Of a DNA stretch of 22,656 nucleotides, positions 8,558 through 18,559 are shown piece after piece. Every line of letters starts with the position of its first letter. Position 1 is the stretch's first letter. Source of the stretch: Pseudoneurospora amorphoporcata (Eukaryota; Ascomycota; Sordariomycetes; Sordariales; Sordariaceae); contig MU859394.1 in NCBI GenBank assembly GCA_033297205.1, forward strand, positions 1 to 22,656, written 5' to 3'. The position numbers and the translations under genes were made by a program. The notes beneath the pieces are model-generated. The model saw nothing but the letters and a program-made list of their open reading frames with translations. It made no database searches and had not been told where the DNA came from.

Positions 8558-11293
8558 TTACACAATCTCGTACGTGTAAAATCCATTCCCTTCGCCCATT
8601 CCGAGTACTGGATCTGGAATCCCGTTTGCCTTGTTGGCCCGGGCAATTCGGGCAATGGCTCTGAGAAAAGCTAAGATGTTGGGGCTGAATCTCCGTTCTA
8701 CTTTCGGGGGATACCGGTCCTCCAGATTAGTATTCAACGGAGGGCCGTTAACATATGGGTCGTTCTTCAAGTATCTCATGCGCTCTTCCGGTCCTTCTCC
8801 AACTCTTTCAGCAAACCATGCGTCGATGTCCCAAAACAATCCTTCCTTGACCAGCTCGTGCAGATACCTTTGAAACCGCCACCTGTGGTATTTGTAGACA
8901 TCCTCTTCATTATTGTCCTTAAGAGATGGACGTGAAGGACGATTATCCATACCATTGGGAGAGTGTTCATCAAGTCCGTCATTACTGTCGTTATCCGAGT
9001 CGTCGTTAGAAGCACGAGCATAGGGGTAAAGTTCGCCATAGAGTAACGAAAAGAACCCAGCCCTTTGAAACCGAGGTTTATAGGGATGTATATGGGCTTC
9101 CGTCTTTCGAAGGACCAGTCCATACAGCCACACCCTTTCGACATCCTGAGTTTCAATCTGCATTGGTGCTAAGTAGGCATATTGTATAGCACCCTTGGCG
9201 TCATTATTGTCGTCCCAAGCAACATTAAATTCCTCCAATGTAAGCTCCGTCGTGTCACCGTACCCCTTGAGTTCTAAGTGGCACGAGCCATCCATATTTT
9301 CGTCCGGAGGTTCGGTTATTCTTGCTCGAACAACGGGACTCCTTATCCTAATGCTTGCACCACAAGCAACTGGCCCAAAAGGACTTGTCGTATTTCTGGG
9401 AGTTACTTTGGCATCCAGGACCTCAGCCAAAACATCCACAGGTCCTTGGTCATCATATACGCCTACCGATATGGCCATTTCAGGTTGACAGTCTTGAATG
9501 ACTGAGGCCCAAGACCATGAAGGGGCTATGTCTGTGTATTTCTGGCCGTATTCGTCTCCGCCAATCCACAAAAGCTGTTAAATGAGGCGATATAACCACA
9601 ATCCGGCAAGATAGGCTATACCACTCCATGTGCTGCTTAGCTGCTCTGCGAGCCCGGATATAGCCACAAGCCTATCTGAAGGCTCGGTCAGAGACCTTTT
9701 AGAGTATGTCCTTAGTAAGAGCATCCACGCCCTCCGCCGGTTTGAGTCAACTAGCCTGCCGTTAAGGAGACTTTCCCAGTCATGTGGGAATATCTTATAA
9801 TAGAAGGAGATAGGCCTTTCAATCGTGTCGGGAAAAGATTCACTTGCTTGGCACGTTAAGCATTCCCAATGTAGCTCCTTTTTACCAAAAACAAGGGTCC
9901 GTCGTGCTAGGAGTTATTCCTGAAGCACCCATCTACGAATGTATAGAATGAGCTCCGTTATCTCCGGATGGGTGTGTTCGCTTTTATATGCCGCCAATAA
10001 GTAACGATCATCTTCTAATTGTACGAACCAAGGTGTGACCGAAAGCGGATCTCGTCGGTAGTATAAGCCGCCACTCGAATCTGGTGAGGCGCCAGCAGCC
10101 AGGTTTAGGAAGGAATTCCGGTAAACATATTGCATTTTAGCTGATTCTTAGATCCAGTCCTTGTTTTCAGCCGAGTTTTGGATGATGCACAGGGAATCAA
10201 TCCAGAGGAAGGGAACCCCCAATTTCCGAGTCAGTTCGATGGCATGACGAAAGGTGTTTGGTAGCTCGCCAAGTTGAATGCTGTTCAAGAACTGGATGTA
10301 GTTTTCCTCTAAGAGACGAATGGGGACGCCGTTTTTCCCCCAACAATGACTAAGTGTCATGTATGACCGCTCCTTCGAAAAAGTATCCCTACTTGTTTCG
10401 CAAAGCCTGACGTACGCCTCTCCGGTGAGTCCTACTGCGAGCAGCCGGGCAGGATAATTATCTTGCAAAGTTGCGACCTGGACCGGGTTACAGCGGGGAT
10501 GCGAGCGGCAGTTTTTGATCCATTTGAGTGCTTGATTCCAGCTAGCGTCGCTTGCCGTACTGAGAGAAGTTGGAAAACCCCGTGCTATGAAAGTTATTTA
10601 TAATCAGCCAATGCTGTGTATTTGCCAAATAAATTTTCGTTTATATCATCTACTAAGAAGCTTGGTTAGTGAACAATCACCTCCGTTGCAATACCAGTCT
10701 AAGAACATGCACCGCACAACGGTTATCTTCCTATTACCTCCTACAATAGTAGACTCGATAGACAGCTCAGTTTGTGTATGTAATTGGATGGCCTATTCTA
10801 AGGCCGCGTCCACGCACCCAAGTGCATCAACACTCGAATCGGGTTTTTTAACGTAGTCTCGGTCGATCACGGACTGGGCCGTTCTGCAAAATACAATACA
10901 TCCATATTGTTTTAAAGTCATAGTCATGAGCCAATGACAGACATGGCAATTTCCTTCAGCAGCTGATGTCGGGAACTCCTTGACGCTGCAAAAGGGGATC
11001 TTCCTATCGGTGTTTCTTTGAGTAACCATTTCGCTTACTATCTTGAACGCTGCCGTACAACTTGCGCATAGGCGGTCGTACGCAATTTCAGGAACGCCTT
11101 CCGGTTCGAACCTCGCGATGGAATATTTAATGTAGGCTTTATATGATCTGAAGTGCGGTGGCAAAGATAATAGGCGTCGTAATTCTGAATCTGAGTTGGT
11201 ACCCTCCGAAAGTTCCGATGGAGAATGCATTATGTCCGTCCAATCGTCCTGCTCGGCCGTGTCGCCTGTTGAATCCATGGTAGGCGCGGTCAT
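8558..11293 (-). pseudogene. HET-domain (heterokaryon incompatibility) gene with four in-frame stops
   Basis: The frame runs from ATG at 11293 to 10654, across a 69-nt intron (donor GTAGAT, acceptor CATAG), then from 10584 to a stop at 8558. The total is 889 codons in one frame with no frameshift. The N-terminal part has the CxxC and CHVC motifs common ahead of HET domains. The HET domain (Pfam HET) is clear: SYMTLSHCWG, then LGELPNTFRHAIE, then PFLWIDSLCIIQ, then QYVYRNSFLNLAAG. The C-terminal half includes IAPSWSWASV and an acidic stretch. Four stops interrupt it: TAG at 10793-10795, TAA at 10148-10150, TAA at 9914-9916 and TAA at 9578-9580. The second replaces the residue after KDWI and the third the Arg of an LQERLLARR-type motif. 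HET proteins trigger cell death on non-self contact; this copy cannot make full-length protein unless the stops are read through. Confidence 0.85.
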
Positions 11294-12561
11294 CAAAAGA
11301 ACAAGTCAGTGAGGCCTGAAGGAATTGCTGGCTTAGAGAAGAATTGTATTGAAGGGTGAGAGACCACCGGACTTCGGAGGAAAAGAAGAAGACACGGAAC
11401 AAGAGTTTCAGGTGATAAAAGATTGGGCTTGTCGAATGCAGCCCACTGCAGGCCACCAATAGTTCTGGGATCGGAAACCCCTCTTTCTGCAGTTTCCGTG
11501 CTGACTTCGCGCAAGGCAGTCACGCCAAATGTACCTCTAGCCAATGACAACATTACCGAGTAGTACAAGTGACTCAGAATTAGAGACCGGAAAGCGATGT
11601 ATTAAATAAAAGGAGAAAAGCATAAAAGAGATGAAAAGAACGGTCGACTAAACTAAATGACAGAAAAAATGACAGAAGAAACTTCAGGAAAAAAAAAAAA
11701 AGAAAGAAAAAAACATACAACACCAGGGATTCGCTGGTCGTCACCGACCCGTCAGAACGATATGGAATGGGAGGTGGTTGTTCAGTTTTTTGACCCTACC
11801 ACGTGATTAAAAGACCCGGTTCATATCCTTCCCACTCCCATAGACAAGCAGTAAGATGCTACTAGTGAGTCCACCGACCGGTTATTGAACGGTGGCACGA
11901 GGTACTAATCTATTGACTATCTTCGCATTGGCAGGTCTTGCGAACTCGGGGAGGTCTGAAACTCCAGGGGGCACCAATAAGAAATAGAAGGTCGTATGCT
12001 GACCAAAGGACGAGAAAGAATTGGCATGGTGGTTTGATAAGGCAATTCGTTGTTTGAAGTTTTACAGAAAAGATGTCGAGATTTGTTCCAGTGATAGAAT
12101 TGTCATAACATTTATATTCTCTTCTACAATCATTTTAGGCTTTCGTCGTCACATTATACATGTTATTACACCCCATCGCAATAATGTTAATATTGAAAGA
12201 ATCTTTGTAGTTTGCCACCTTCGCCCTTCTCAAAAGAACTAGAACTAGAAGTGATATACGCTATTAAGTCATAGACTCTAAACATCCAAGGCATCCCTTC
12301 TAGATTCAAGAAAATTTTCACCTGTTGGTGATATCCAATACATATGATACCGTGAGATATATAGTATAGCTCGGCTATGACTTTAAGATGCTACGGTTCT
12401 TCCCAACCGTATACTATCCAATTATTCTACAATAGACCCACTTTGTCAGGGGTGCACCAAAATAAATTAGCGTTCCGTTCCCTCGGGACACTTCACCAAG
12501 CGGCTAGTAATTCAGCGCAAACGCAGTACCAATGATCACTCCAGCATGCGGAAGATTTTTT
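11294..12561. other. Intergenic, AT-rich, with repeat R3 inside
   Basis: It probably begins with the promoter of the HET gene remnant. An A-rich tract lies near 11690-11720. R3 copy a occupies 11751-11848. The rest, about 11850-12560, shows no recognisable coding signal; an open frame at 12021-12242 (plus) has no domain. Confidence 0.4.
11751..11848 (+). repeat. Dispersed repeat R3, copy a (MITE-like)
   Basis: It matches 18560-18658 in the same orientation with about 8 mismatches and one 1-bp indel. The most conserved core is 'ttcagttttttgaccctacc' followed by 'acgtgattaaaagaccc'. Its ends are imperfectly inverted: 'atgggaggtgg' near the left and 'cccactcccat' near the right. This would suit a very small non-autonomous TIR element, but no target duplication is clear. 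Confidence 0.8.
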
Positions 12562-12723
12562 TTACCGCCCTTGGTAAACCCAGATGTGAGTCTTATAGAG
12601 AAGGTCCAAATTATTAACTGTAGTAAGAGTAAACGTATGATCCGGTCTAAGCGCCTTCTCGTAGCCTTCTAGCGCTCGCTGATAAATCGTTGCAGCCTCA
12701 ATTTCGCTCTTAAGCACCTCCAT
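12562..12723 (-). pseudogene. Orphan TPR-repeat fragment of a NACHT/PNP-TPR receptor
   Basis: A 53-residue frame starting with ATG at 12723 reads IEAATIYQRALEGYEKAL, RPDHTFTLTTVNNL, then LLYKTHIWVYQGR and stops. This is the kinesin-light-chain-like TPR repeat (EAEAMYQRALEGYEKALGPDHTSTLxTVNNLGxLY) found in tandem at the C-terminus of many fungal NACHT and PNP receptors. Only about one repeat remains and no NACHT or second repeat adjoins it, so it is probably a relic. A small expressed peptide cannot be excluded because ATG and stop are in order. Confidence 0.65.
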
Positions 12724-13177
12724 TTTGAAACGACTGGAATTAAGAACGGAAGAAAGGACGATGGTTAAGATGCGGAGATGGTAGAAGAAGAAGAAGAATT
12801 TATTTTACGACTACGTTCTGCCATATATAATAATGAGTCGTGCCCGCGACGGCGGCAGGGAATCGGTACAAAAAGCAGGCGAAAAGGGTGGTGAGATCTC
12901 GACTGGCCTCATCCAGGGTGACTTGATCATATCCTGACAGCAAAGAAATCACCTCACCGGCCTAACCAAGCCTCTACCTTACGATGCATTCATCAGATTC
13001 AGAGACGCCCTAGGGCTACGTTAATTGGATGTTTTTTGTCGACATCCACGGGGACCTTTTTCCCACACCGTGGATTTTTTACTGGCCCGTGGACCAATAC
13101 CTTGTTGATGAAGAAGAGCATTGTTTGTATTTTTGGGAATAGTTTCATTTTCGATCCATGTCTGGTTCGAGGGGGAG
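12724..13177. other. Intergenic, possible remnant of copia internal DNA
   Basis: A GAA-type short repeat lies near 12785-12800. The final bases, 'gttcgagggggag' at about 13165-13177, form a purine-rich tract directly before the LTR candidate, as expected for a polypurine tract. No reverse transcriptase or RNase H frame was recognised upstream. Confidence 0.35.
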
Positions 13178-13360
13178 TGTTGAAGCAGACTACCGTCTCG
13201 GCAGTCGATCTACATATGGACCTCAGTTATGTATATATATATCGAGGGTCTCCCTCTCATCATTCACCTACTCTCCTTTTGCTCTTCAGTCAATCAATCA
13301 AGGAATTCTCTTGCCGATCCTCTGCCCCAAATTCCCTGTGCCCACTCATGTGCTCCAACA
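13178..13360 (+). mobile_element. Probable copia-type LTR
   Basis: The segment begins TGTTGAAGC and ends CTCCAACA, giving 5-bp inverted ends TGTTG/CAACA as in Ty1/copia LTRs, and is 183 bp long. A polypurine tract (gaggggga) lies immediately 5', which fits a 3' LTR of a plus-strand element, and a TATATATATA stretch lies inside near 13230. The recognisable PNP sequence begins only about 25 bp after its end. No second LTR is seen. Confidence 0.6.
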
Positions 13361-13385
13361 GTTGGCACCCAAGTAACGCAACAAG

Positions 13386-14560
13386 AGATGGAAGCAGCGG
13401 GATTGATGAACAGCTTTCCTTGCCTTGTTATACGGGGGATTTGTGACTATGCCGACTCGCATAAGAATAAGAGATGTCAGGAGTACGCCGCTGCTGTTGC
13501 TGCCGCCTACGCAAAGGAGTTTCTGGAGGTAGTCCAGCCGGCAGACATCCGTCAAGAACGAGTAGCAAGGGATATACCTAAGCTCAAGAATACTCTCAAT
13601 AAAGGTCAGCCACAGTTATTGGAGTCATTTTCTTTCACTACCCCAGTGTGGGCGTCTCCCCAGGGTTCGCATATAGCTTGAACTTCCCTCAGACCTTCTT
13701 ATTCTTATCTCCTCATTCCCCCATCATCCTATACGAAACAACCACAATAGGTCGATATCCTGGACCAAACGTACGTCACGGAAATATCTTCAAGCGCGCA
13801 CCCGCTAACATTGTCTATAGTACTTTAGTCCTCAACATCCACCAAGAGATCCTCAACATCCAACAAGAGAACTTTCTCGACAAGCTGCCCACGGCCAGAG
13901 GTGCCACGTTTGGTCACCTTGACCACGAGTACGAAGCCGAATGCCATCCGAAAACCCGGGTCGCCCTCCTCGGCGAGATAGATAAATGGGCCGGCAATCC
14001 GATGAGCCACAGGATATTCTGGCTGCAGGGCATGGCAGGGACCGGCAAGTCCACTATCTCCCGCACCGTGGCACGCAAGCTGGCCAAGAGCAGAGCTCTA
14101 GGTGCCAGCTTCTTCTTCAAGAAGGGTGAGGGCGATCGCGCCAAGGCGGCGCGCTTCTTCACCACGATCGCTTCGCAGCTCGTCCACCGGCTGCGGCTGC
14201 CTGCATTGGCCCAGCATATGAAAGAGGTAATCAAGACCGATCCCGACATTGGCGAAAAATTCTTGAAAGAACAGTTCGAGATGCTCATTCTACAGCCGCT
14301 GAAGAGGCTTGATCATGACCGCCGGACTTCTTCGAAGACGGTGGTGATTGTGATCGATGCACTTCATGAGTGCGATTCAGAATCGAATGCCACGGCGATT
14401 ATCGGCCTCCTGCCGCGAACGAAGGAGTTATTATCGATCAGCCTCAAGTTCTTCGTGACCAGCCGACCGGAATTTCCCATTCTAGGCGAGTTTCGGAAAA
14501 TCAGCGGCACATACCAAGATTTGATCTTTACCTATGCCCCGAGAGAAAGCCGTATAGACT
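13386..14560 (+). pseudogene. Truncated PNP-NACHT receptor fragment
   Basis: Reading starts inside the C-terminal part of a PNP_UDP (nucleoside-phosphorylase-like) domain: EMEAAGLMNSFPCLVIRG, then GICDYADSHKNKR and YAAAVAAAYAKE. Everything before EMEAAG is missing. An intron at 13771-13820 (GTACGT, GCTAAC, TATAG) joins into LNIHQEILNIQQENFLDKLP and a NACHT domain with Walker A GMAGTGKST and LGASFFFKKGEGDR. Walker B reads VIVIDALHEC, with His where Asp is expected (codon CAT near 14365). Homology runs through FFVTSRPEFPI and SGTYQDLI and fades near 14540-14560, about mid-NACHT. The join between the PNP exon (to about 13603) and the small exon ending at 13770 is not in phase by any splice site I see. 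No C-terminal repeats follow. It is a relic of an NLR. Confidence 0.8.
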
Positions 14561-14716
14561 TCTGTCGAATAAGTAAAATTTACTACAAAAACAAAGAAAC
14601 GATTTTCCAAACTAGTATTCTACACCTTTTTTCTCCTACTATTTCCGAGCCTTCTTTATCAACCTTTCAGACCTCCGAGGTACCATTACTGTTTTCCGAC
14701 CCGTGCCCTGATGACG

Positions 14717-15380
14717 TCATCTGTTGTCCGCTTCCTTTTCCTGCTTCCTGTTTTGACGAGTGGGCGCAGGAGCAGGGACTTGATCTCCCTGAGATTCTGT
14801 CGCCTGAGGTGGCTGGAGTCGGTTAGGAAACCGCCGGTGAAAGCTCTCGATCTCGTTCTTTAGGTTGACGAGGTTCTTTGGTGGTTCCCAGGTATTACTT
14901 TCGTGGCCGTATCCTTGCCACTTGATTAGGTACTTGATTTCACCACCTATTATTTGAGAGTCTAGAATGGCTTCTGTCAGATACTCGTCCCCGTCGTTCC
15001 ATGTCTCTGTGCGATTGTCGATTTTCGCGTGCTTTGGTCCTGGTTCTAGTAGTGAGACGTGGAAGGTGGGCCATTGTCGCATGCCCTTGGGGAGTTCGAG
15101 TCGGTAGTTGCAGGTGCTGACTTTCTTGAGTACCTTGAATGGGCCCCGCTTTTTGTAATCGAGCTTGTCACTGGGTCGCTTGGTTTTAATATTACGACGG
15201 AGAAGGTAAACTTTGTCTCCCCTCCTGAAGGTCGGCGCTGACGACCTCGTGCGGTCGTAATATGGTTTCATCCTTTTTCGGACAAGGGTTAATTCATCCT
15301 TCAGTGTTTGATGCATTTCGGTAAGTCTTTCGGCCCTGATGTGGGCTCTGGGCACGACTAGTGGCTCATCTGGGATCGGT
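14717..15380 (-). mobile_element. Ty3/gypsy chromovirus integrase C-terminus with chromodomain
   Basis: The frame contains the integrase tail ERLTEMHQTLKDEL, MKPYYDRTRS, RRGDKVYLLRRNIKTKRPS, DKLDYKKRGPFKVLKKV and FHVSLLEPGP, then a chromodomain with EAILDSQIIGG, YLIKWQGYG and NTWEPPKNL, ending at a stop at 14717. In chromoviruses this chromodomain guides integration to modified chromatin. The integrase catalytic core that should precede it is absent: above about 15380 the same frame passes into unrelated proline-rich sequence. No clear polypurine tract or 3' LTR follows between 14717 and the NACHT fragment. Confidence 0.88.
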
Positions 15381-16721
15381 GGTTGAGGGGGTTTTGTTGG
15401 GACTGTTCGTAAGGCTGCCGTTGCTGCTGCTGCTGCTGCTGAAGCAGATGAAAGATTTTGCTCATATGGTGAAACAGTTGGCATGGTATGAGGGAGGAGC
15501 GACTCGATTGACTTGGGCTGCTCTACCGGTGTTGGTATTTTCTCTGGCGGCGGATTGGCCTATTTGCGTGGACTGAGCCGAGGTGTCGGTTTGACTACGG
15601 GTTGGGGTATTAGTTTGGGTTCCGGTTGAGCTTTCGAGACCAGCTCAGGTACGTATTCCGGCTCTGTGTCTGGAAGAACCGGTTCTCGGGTTGGCTCCCT
15701 TTGTTGTGACTTTTACTTCTGCTGTAACTCTATCTTCGTTGCCTGTAGCTGCTGCTGTGCCGGCTTTAGAACTGGTGCCGGTTCCGGTGGGTTATAGCCC
15801 GCGAGATCAAGTGTACTTCTGGCATAGTGCACTATAAGTCTATCAGCCTTAGACATATAATTACTGCTCTGACCGGTTGACATTATAACAGCGTTTGAGG
15901 GCTGTTCTTTGGCCATGGTTGTGTTGCTGCATTGCTCTGGGTATCCCGTATTGAGGTCGATCTTAGCTGCTGGGCAATAGTGCCAGCGCAGCGAAGTATG
16001 GCCGCATGAGTGTCCGGCGGGGTGTCCGTGGCACATCTTGATGGTATACGGAGGAACGGTAATGTCTTGGTAATGTTTGTATTGAGGTTGTTCTGAAGCT
16101 AACAATGACGATAACGGCATTGCAGCAGCATACTTCCACTTCCCCCGAATCAGGTAGACTGCCACGTTCGCGGGGACGATCATCTCCCCATCGCCTTTGG
16201 TTGCCCAGATGGCTTTGCCGCTGGGATTCTGGAAGGCGAGGCTCTCGTACCCCAGGAAGCAGATCTTCCTCTCGTACCCGACGGACGGTATGAGGGCGAT
16301 TGGCTTCCAGTCGACATTATTGAAAAAATTCTCGTCTTGGGTTAGAGGCGTCCAGCGCTGCTCCTGTACACCTCATCGGAGTTAGACCTCTGTCAGTTTT
16401 TTAGTTAGGGGAAAGAGTCTGCGTACCAAGGTCTCTTTCGACATTGCCAGGTCTTCCGCAGCGTCAGCTTCTGTTATGAGAAATAGTCCTTGGAATACCG
16501 CGATGCCCGTGACCGTGATGATGGTGAGGCCTGTGGCTCCAGTGCCCGTGGTCTCTGTGACAATCTGGGATTGCTGGGCTGGCGCTTCAGGTGTAACCGT
16601 GATAGTGGAAGGGGCAGTTGCAGGAATGGGAGACTTTTTGTCCGCATCTATATCCGCTAAGGAGAGCCTGGCGTAGTATTGAGCCAGAAAGTTTTGGATT
16701 GCGGATGAGACAGGTGAACGG
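15381..16721 (-). pseudogene. Unrecognised fungal gene remnant fused in frame to the integrase tail
   Basis: An open frame from 16721 to 16427 splices (donor GTACGC, branch CTAAC, acceptor ACAG; intron 16426-16364) to 16363 and runs on in one frame to the integrase tail. Visible parts are a Thr/Ala/Gln-rich segment, a hydrophobic stretch GLTIITVTGIAVFQGLFLI, a block around WKPIALIPSVGYERK and AIWATKGDGEMIVPANVAVY, and a Cys/His cluster MCHGHPAGHSCGHTSLRWHYC. A proline- and glutamate-rich linker with an Ala run follows. Two stops interrupt the linker: TAA at 15713-15715 and a TAG near 15574-15576. No initiator ATG fits the first exon; a nearby ATG (16737) is in another frame. The Cys/His pattern resembles small uncharacterised fungal proteins. 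I do not know its function. Confidence 0.5.
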
Positions 16722-16978
16722 GGTTAGTATGATCCATTGAGGCTGGTGCTGAATTCAGGTCTCTTGGATGCCGTGTATATGGCTTCGTTTCCAAAATGTT
16801 AAAGAATCTGTCGACTATAGGTACGTGATCGGGATTGAATTCGGGTCTAAAAGTCGGAAGAGGAGAACGAATGTGCGTGGAGTGGTGTGATGTCTGTTCC
16901 TATGAGGGTCTTGAGGAGTTGACAATTGACATGTCCAAGTCTGATGATACAAGGATAGGACGTGAATGCGAGAATAAG
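16722..16978. other. Intergenic, no gene seen
   Basis: No coding region is supported. The missing 5' end of the minus-strand gene remnant may lie here. An ATG at 16737-16735 (minus) opens a frame of only 26 codons. Confidence 0.35.
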
Positions 16979-17146
16979 TCTTGTGCCCAGCCGGCTCACG
17001 GTCAGCCGTGCCTGCCGGGCTGGCCCACTTCTTCCCAGCACCACCACGCTTAGCTAGCTTTTTCCCCGCGATCGTTCGTAGCTCTGTTTCCTTCTTCAAT
17101 ACAACATCCTTCTCTCTCTCGCCTTCTTTGTCCCTGTGGTCCAAGA
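16979..17146 (-). repeat. Dispersed repeat R2, copy b (inverted relative to copy a)
   Basis: It is the reverse complement partner of 7509-7664. It is slightly longer, with an extra GTG near 17040 and a GC-rich insertion near 16995-17020. Read on the plus strand it runs from 'tcttgtgcccagccgg' to 'gtccctgtggtccaaga' and looks like the end of an LTR. It is non-coding. Confidence 0.8.
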
Positions 17147-18317
17147 ATAAGGCAACCAAAAATCGGGGGATGTCCTGAACTTTTATCTTGGAACACAATC
17201 CATGAAGAAACTCTCTTCACCTATCGCTCTATGTTGGATGAAGTACAATGTCTTCGACTATAGTGGATTAGTATCTAAAAAGCCCTTTTGGTTATCCATA
17301 CCGTGCCACTGCTATCATCTGCGGTAGTTGTCATACAGACGCTCGCAGATATTGGATGGTTGCGCTATCGGGAGACACATGAAGAATAAGTTGCATTGGC
17401 GTCGACACAATTTGGGATATGGATCTGACGACAAGCATCCTGCTGCCTTGTCTGGATGATCTGGGTTTCTCTCTCCTTTCTTTTTCATTCGGAAGACACC
17501 TTCTCCGGCGACTTACCTGGCAATCACCTGTAACCAGCTCGAGGAAGGCTCTCGATTTGGAACGCTGATTGGCCTCAAACTGGTCTTCATTTGTGGTCAC
17601 TGACAATGACCAGGGTTTATTACGCCCCAAAAGCCTCTTTTCTGTCTCTCTCCGTCTATTCTTATGCCTCTATCCGCAAACCCCTATCTTCTTCCTCCCT
17701 CTTCCTCCCTCTTCCTCCCTCTTCCTCCCTCTTCCTCCCTCTTCCTCCCTCTTTCTCTAACTTGCTCTTGCTCTTCCTCTCTCTATCTTCCCTCATCTAT
17801 TATCATGGCACCTCGTCAGCTGGCCTGTACGTACAAACTGCGGGATCGAATCAATCAACAGAGTTCAATCCCAACCAGGTACCGCAGCCTATTGGAGCAT
17901 CGTCTGGTTATTGCGTGCAGGCGCCAGGACAGGAGAGACTGACAGCCTCGCAAAGTCATTCGGCGTTGGTCCCGACTACTCCTTTTCCTCATTTTCACTG
18001 CCAATGCTCGCCAAAACCAGACAAGGGCGGCTATCAAAAGCCTATTTCACTGCCTCAGAAAGGCGCAACACATTCCCTTCTCTCTCGTATGATTGGCGAC
18101 GTCCTGTAAATCAAGCCTGATGTCAGCGTGCCACATCAACTTTTCGTCTTTCAAGGATCAAATGCAGCTTTGATGCTGCAATGGAGGACATGCCAAAAAG
18201 GCAACCAGAGGGTTCACTTCGGGTAGCGTTTGTTTTGATATCAAGGCTTCCAGCCTCGCTTCGAGCCAAGCCCCATGCAAGTATGCCAGGGGGCGGGGGT
18301 GCTGACACGGGCCCCCG
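17147..18317. other. Intergenic, with a CT-rich satellite and a short unassigned frame
   Basis: Apart from the satellite at 17691-17750 nothing is firmly identified. Directly downstream, an ATG at 17804 (MAPRQLACTYKLRDRINQ) opens a 45-codon frame after a pyrimidine-rich stretch of the kind common in fungal promoters. It has no recognisable domain and I do not call it a gene. The rest, to 18317, shows no domain. Confidence 0.4.
17691..17750 (+). repeat. Six perfect copies of a 10-bp CT-rich repeat
   Basis: The unit cttcctccct is repeated six times without a mismatch, then decays into other CT-rich sequence. Perfect identity suggests recent expansion by slippage. Confidence 0.95.
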
Positions 18318-18320
18318 CCC
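18291..18320. other. GC-rich inverted repeat at the edge of R1 copy b
   Basis: The 9-mer 'gggcggggg' (18291-18299) is followed 12 bp later by its exact inverse complement 'cccccgccc' (18312-18320). It overlaps the first bases of R1 copy b. Copy a lacks this arm, so it may mark the junction of the repeat with flanking DNA. Confidence 0.6.
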
Positions 18321-18449
18321 AGGCTTAAAGCCATCCCACCCTAGCTGCCGGCTTCTGATCCTAGAGCTGTGGTTGCCTTGTCGCTCTCAACGCCGCCGTC
18401 ACCTTGTTCCGCAGCCCTGGCATGCGGCTCTCTCAGCCAATCAACTCGT
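18318..18449 (+). repeat. Dispersed repeat R1, copy b
   Basis: Direct-orientation partner of 5100-5231, gap-free over 132 bp. Of the 8 differences most are C/T or G/A transitions. The match ends sharply at both sides, after a GC hairpin on the left and at 'actcgt' on the right. Confidence 0.85.
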
Positions 18450-18559
18450 CTACTGACCGAATGCAATCTTGGCAGTGTCAGGACGGTCAACTTTTCTCGT
18501 AATCCGCCCAATTATATTCATCCTTTTAGCGCCGCCTCCCCACTCACCGTAATGCCTCC

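Noticed and set aside
17591..18120. Open frames around the CT-rich satellite, including one from ATG 17804
   Set aside because: Much of the first part is translated simple repeat; the rest has no recognisable domain and no supported introns.
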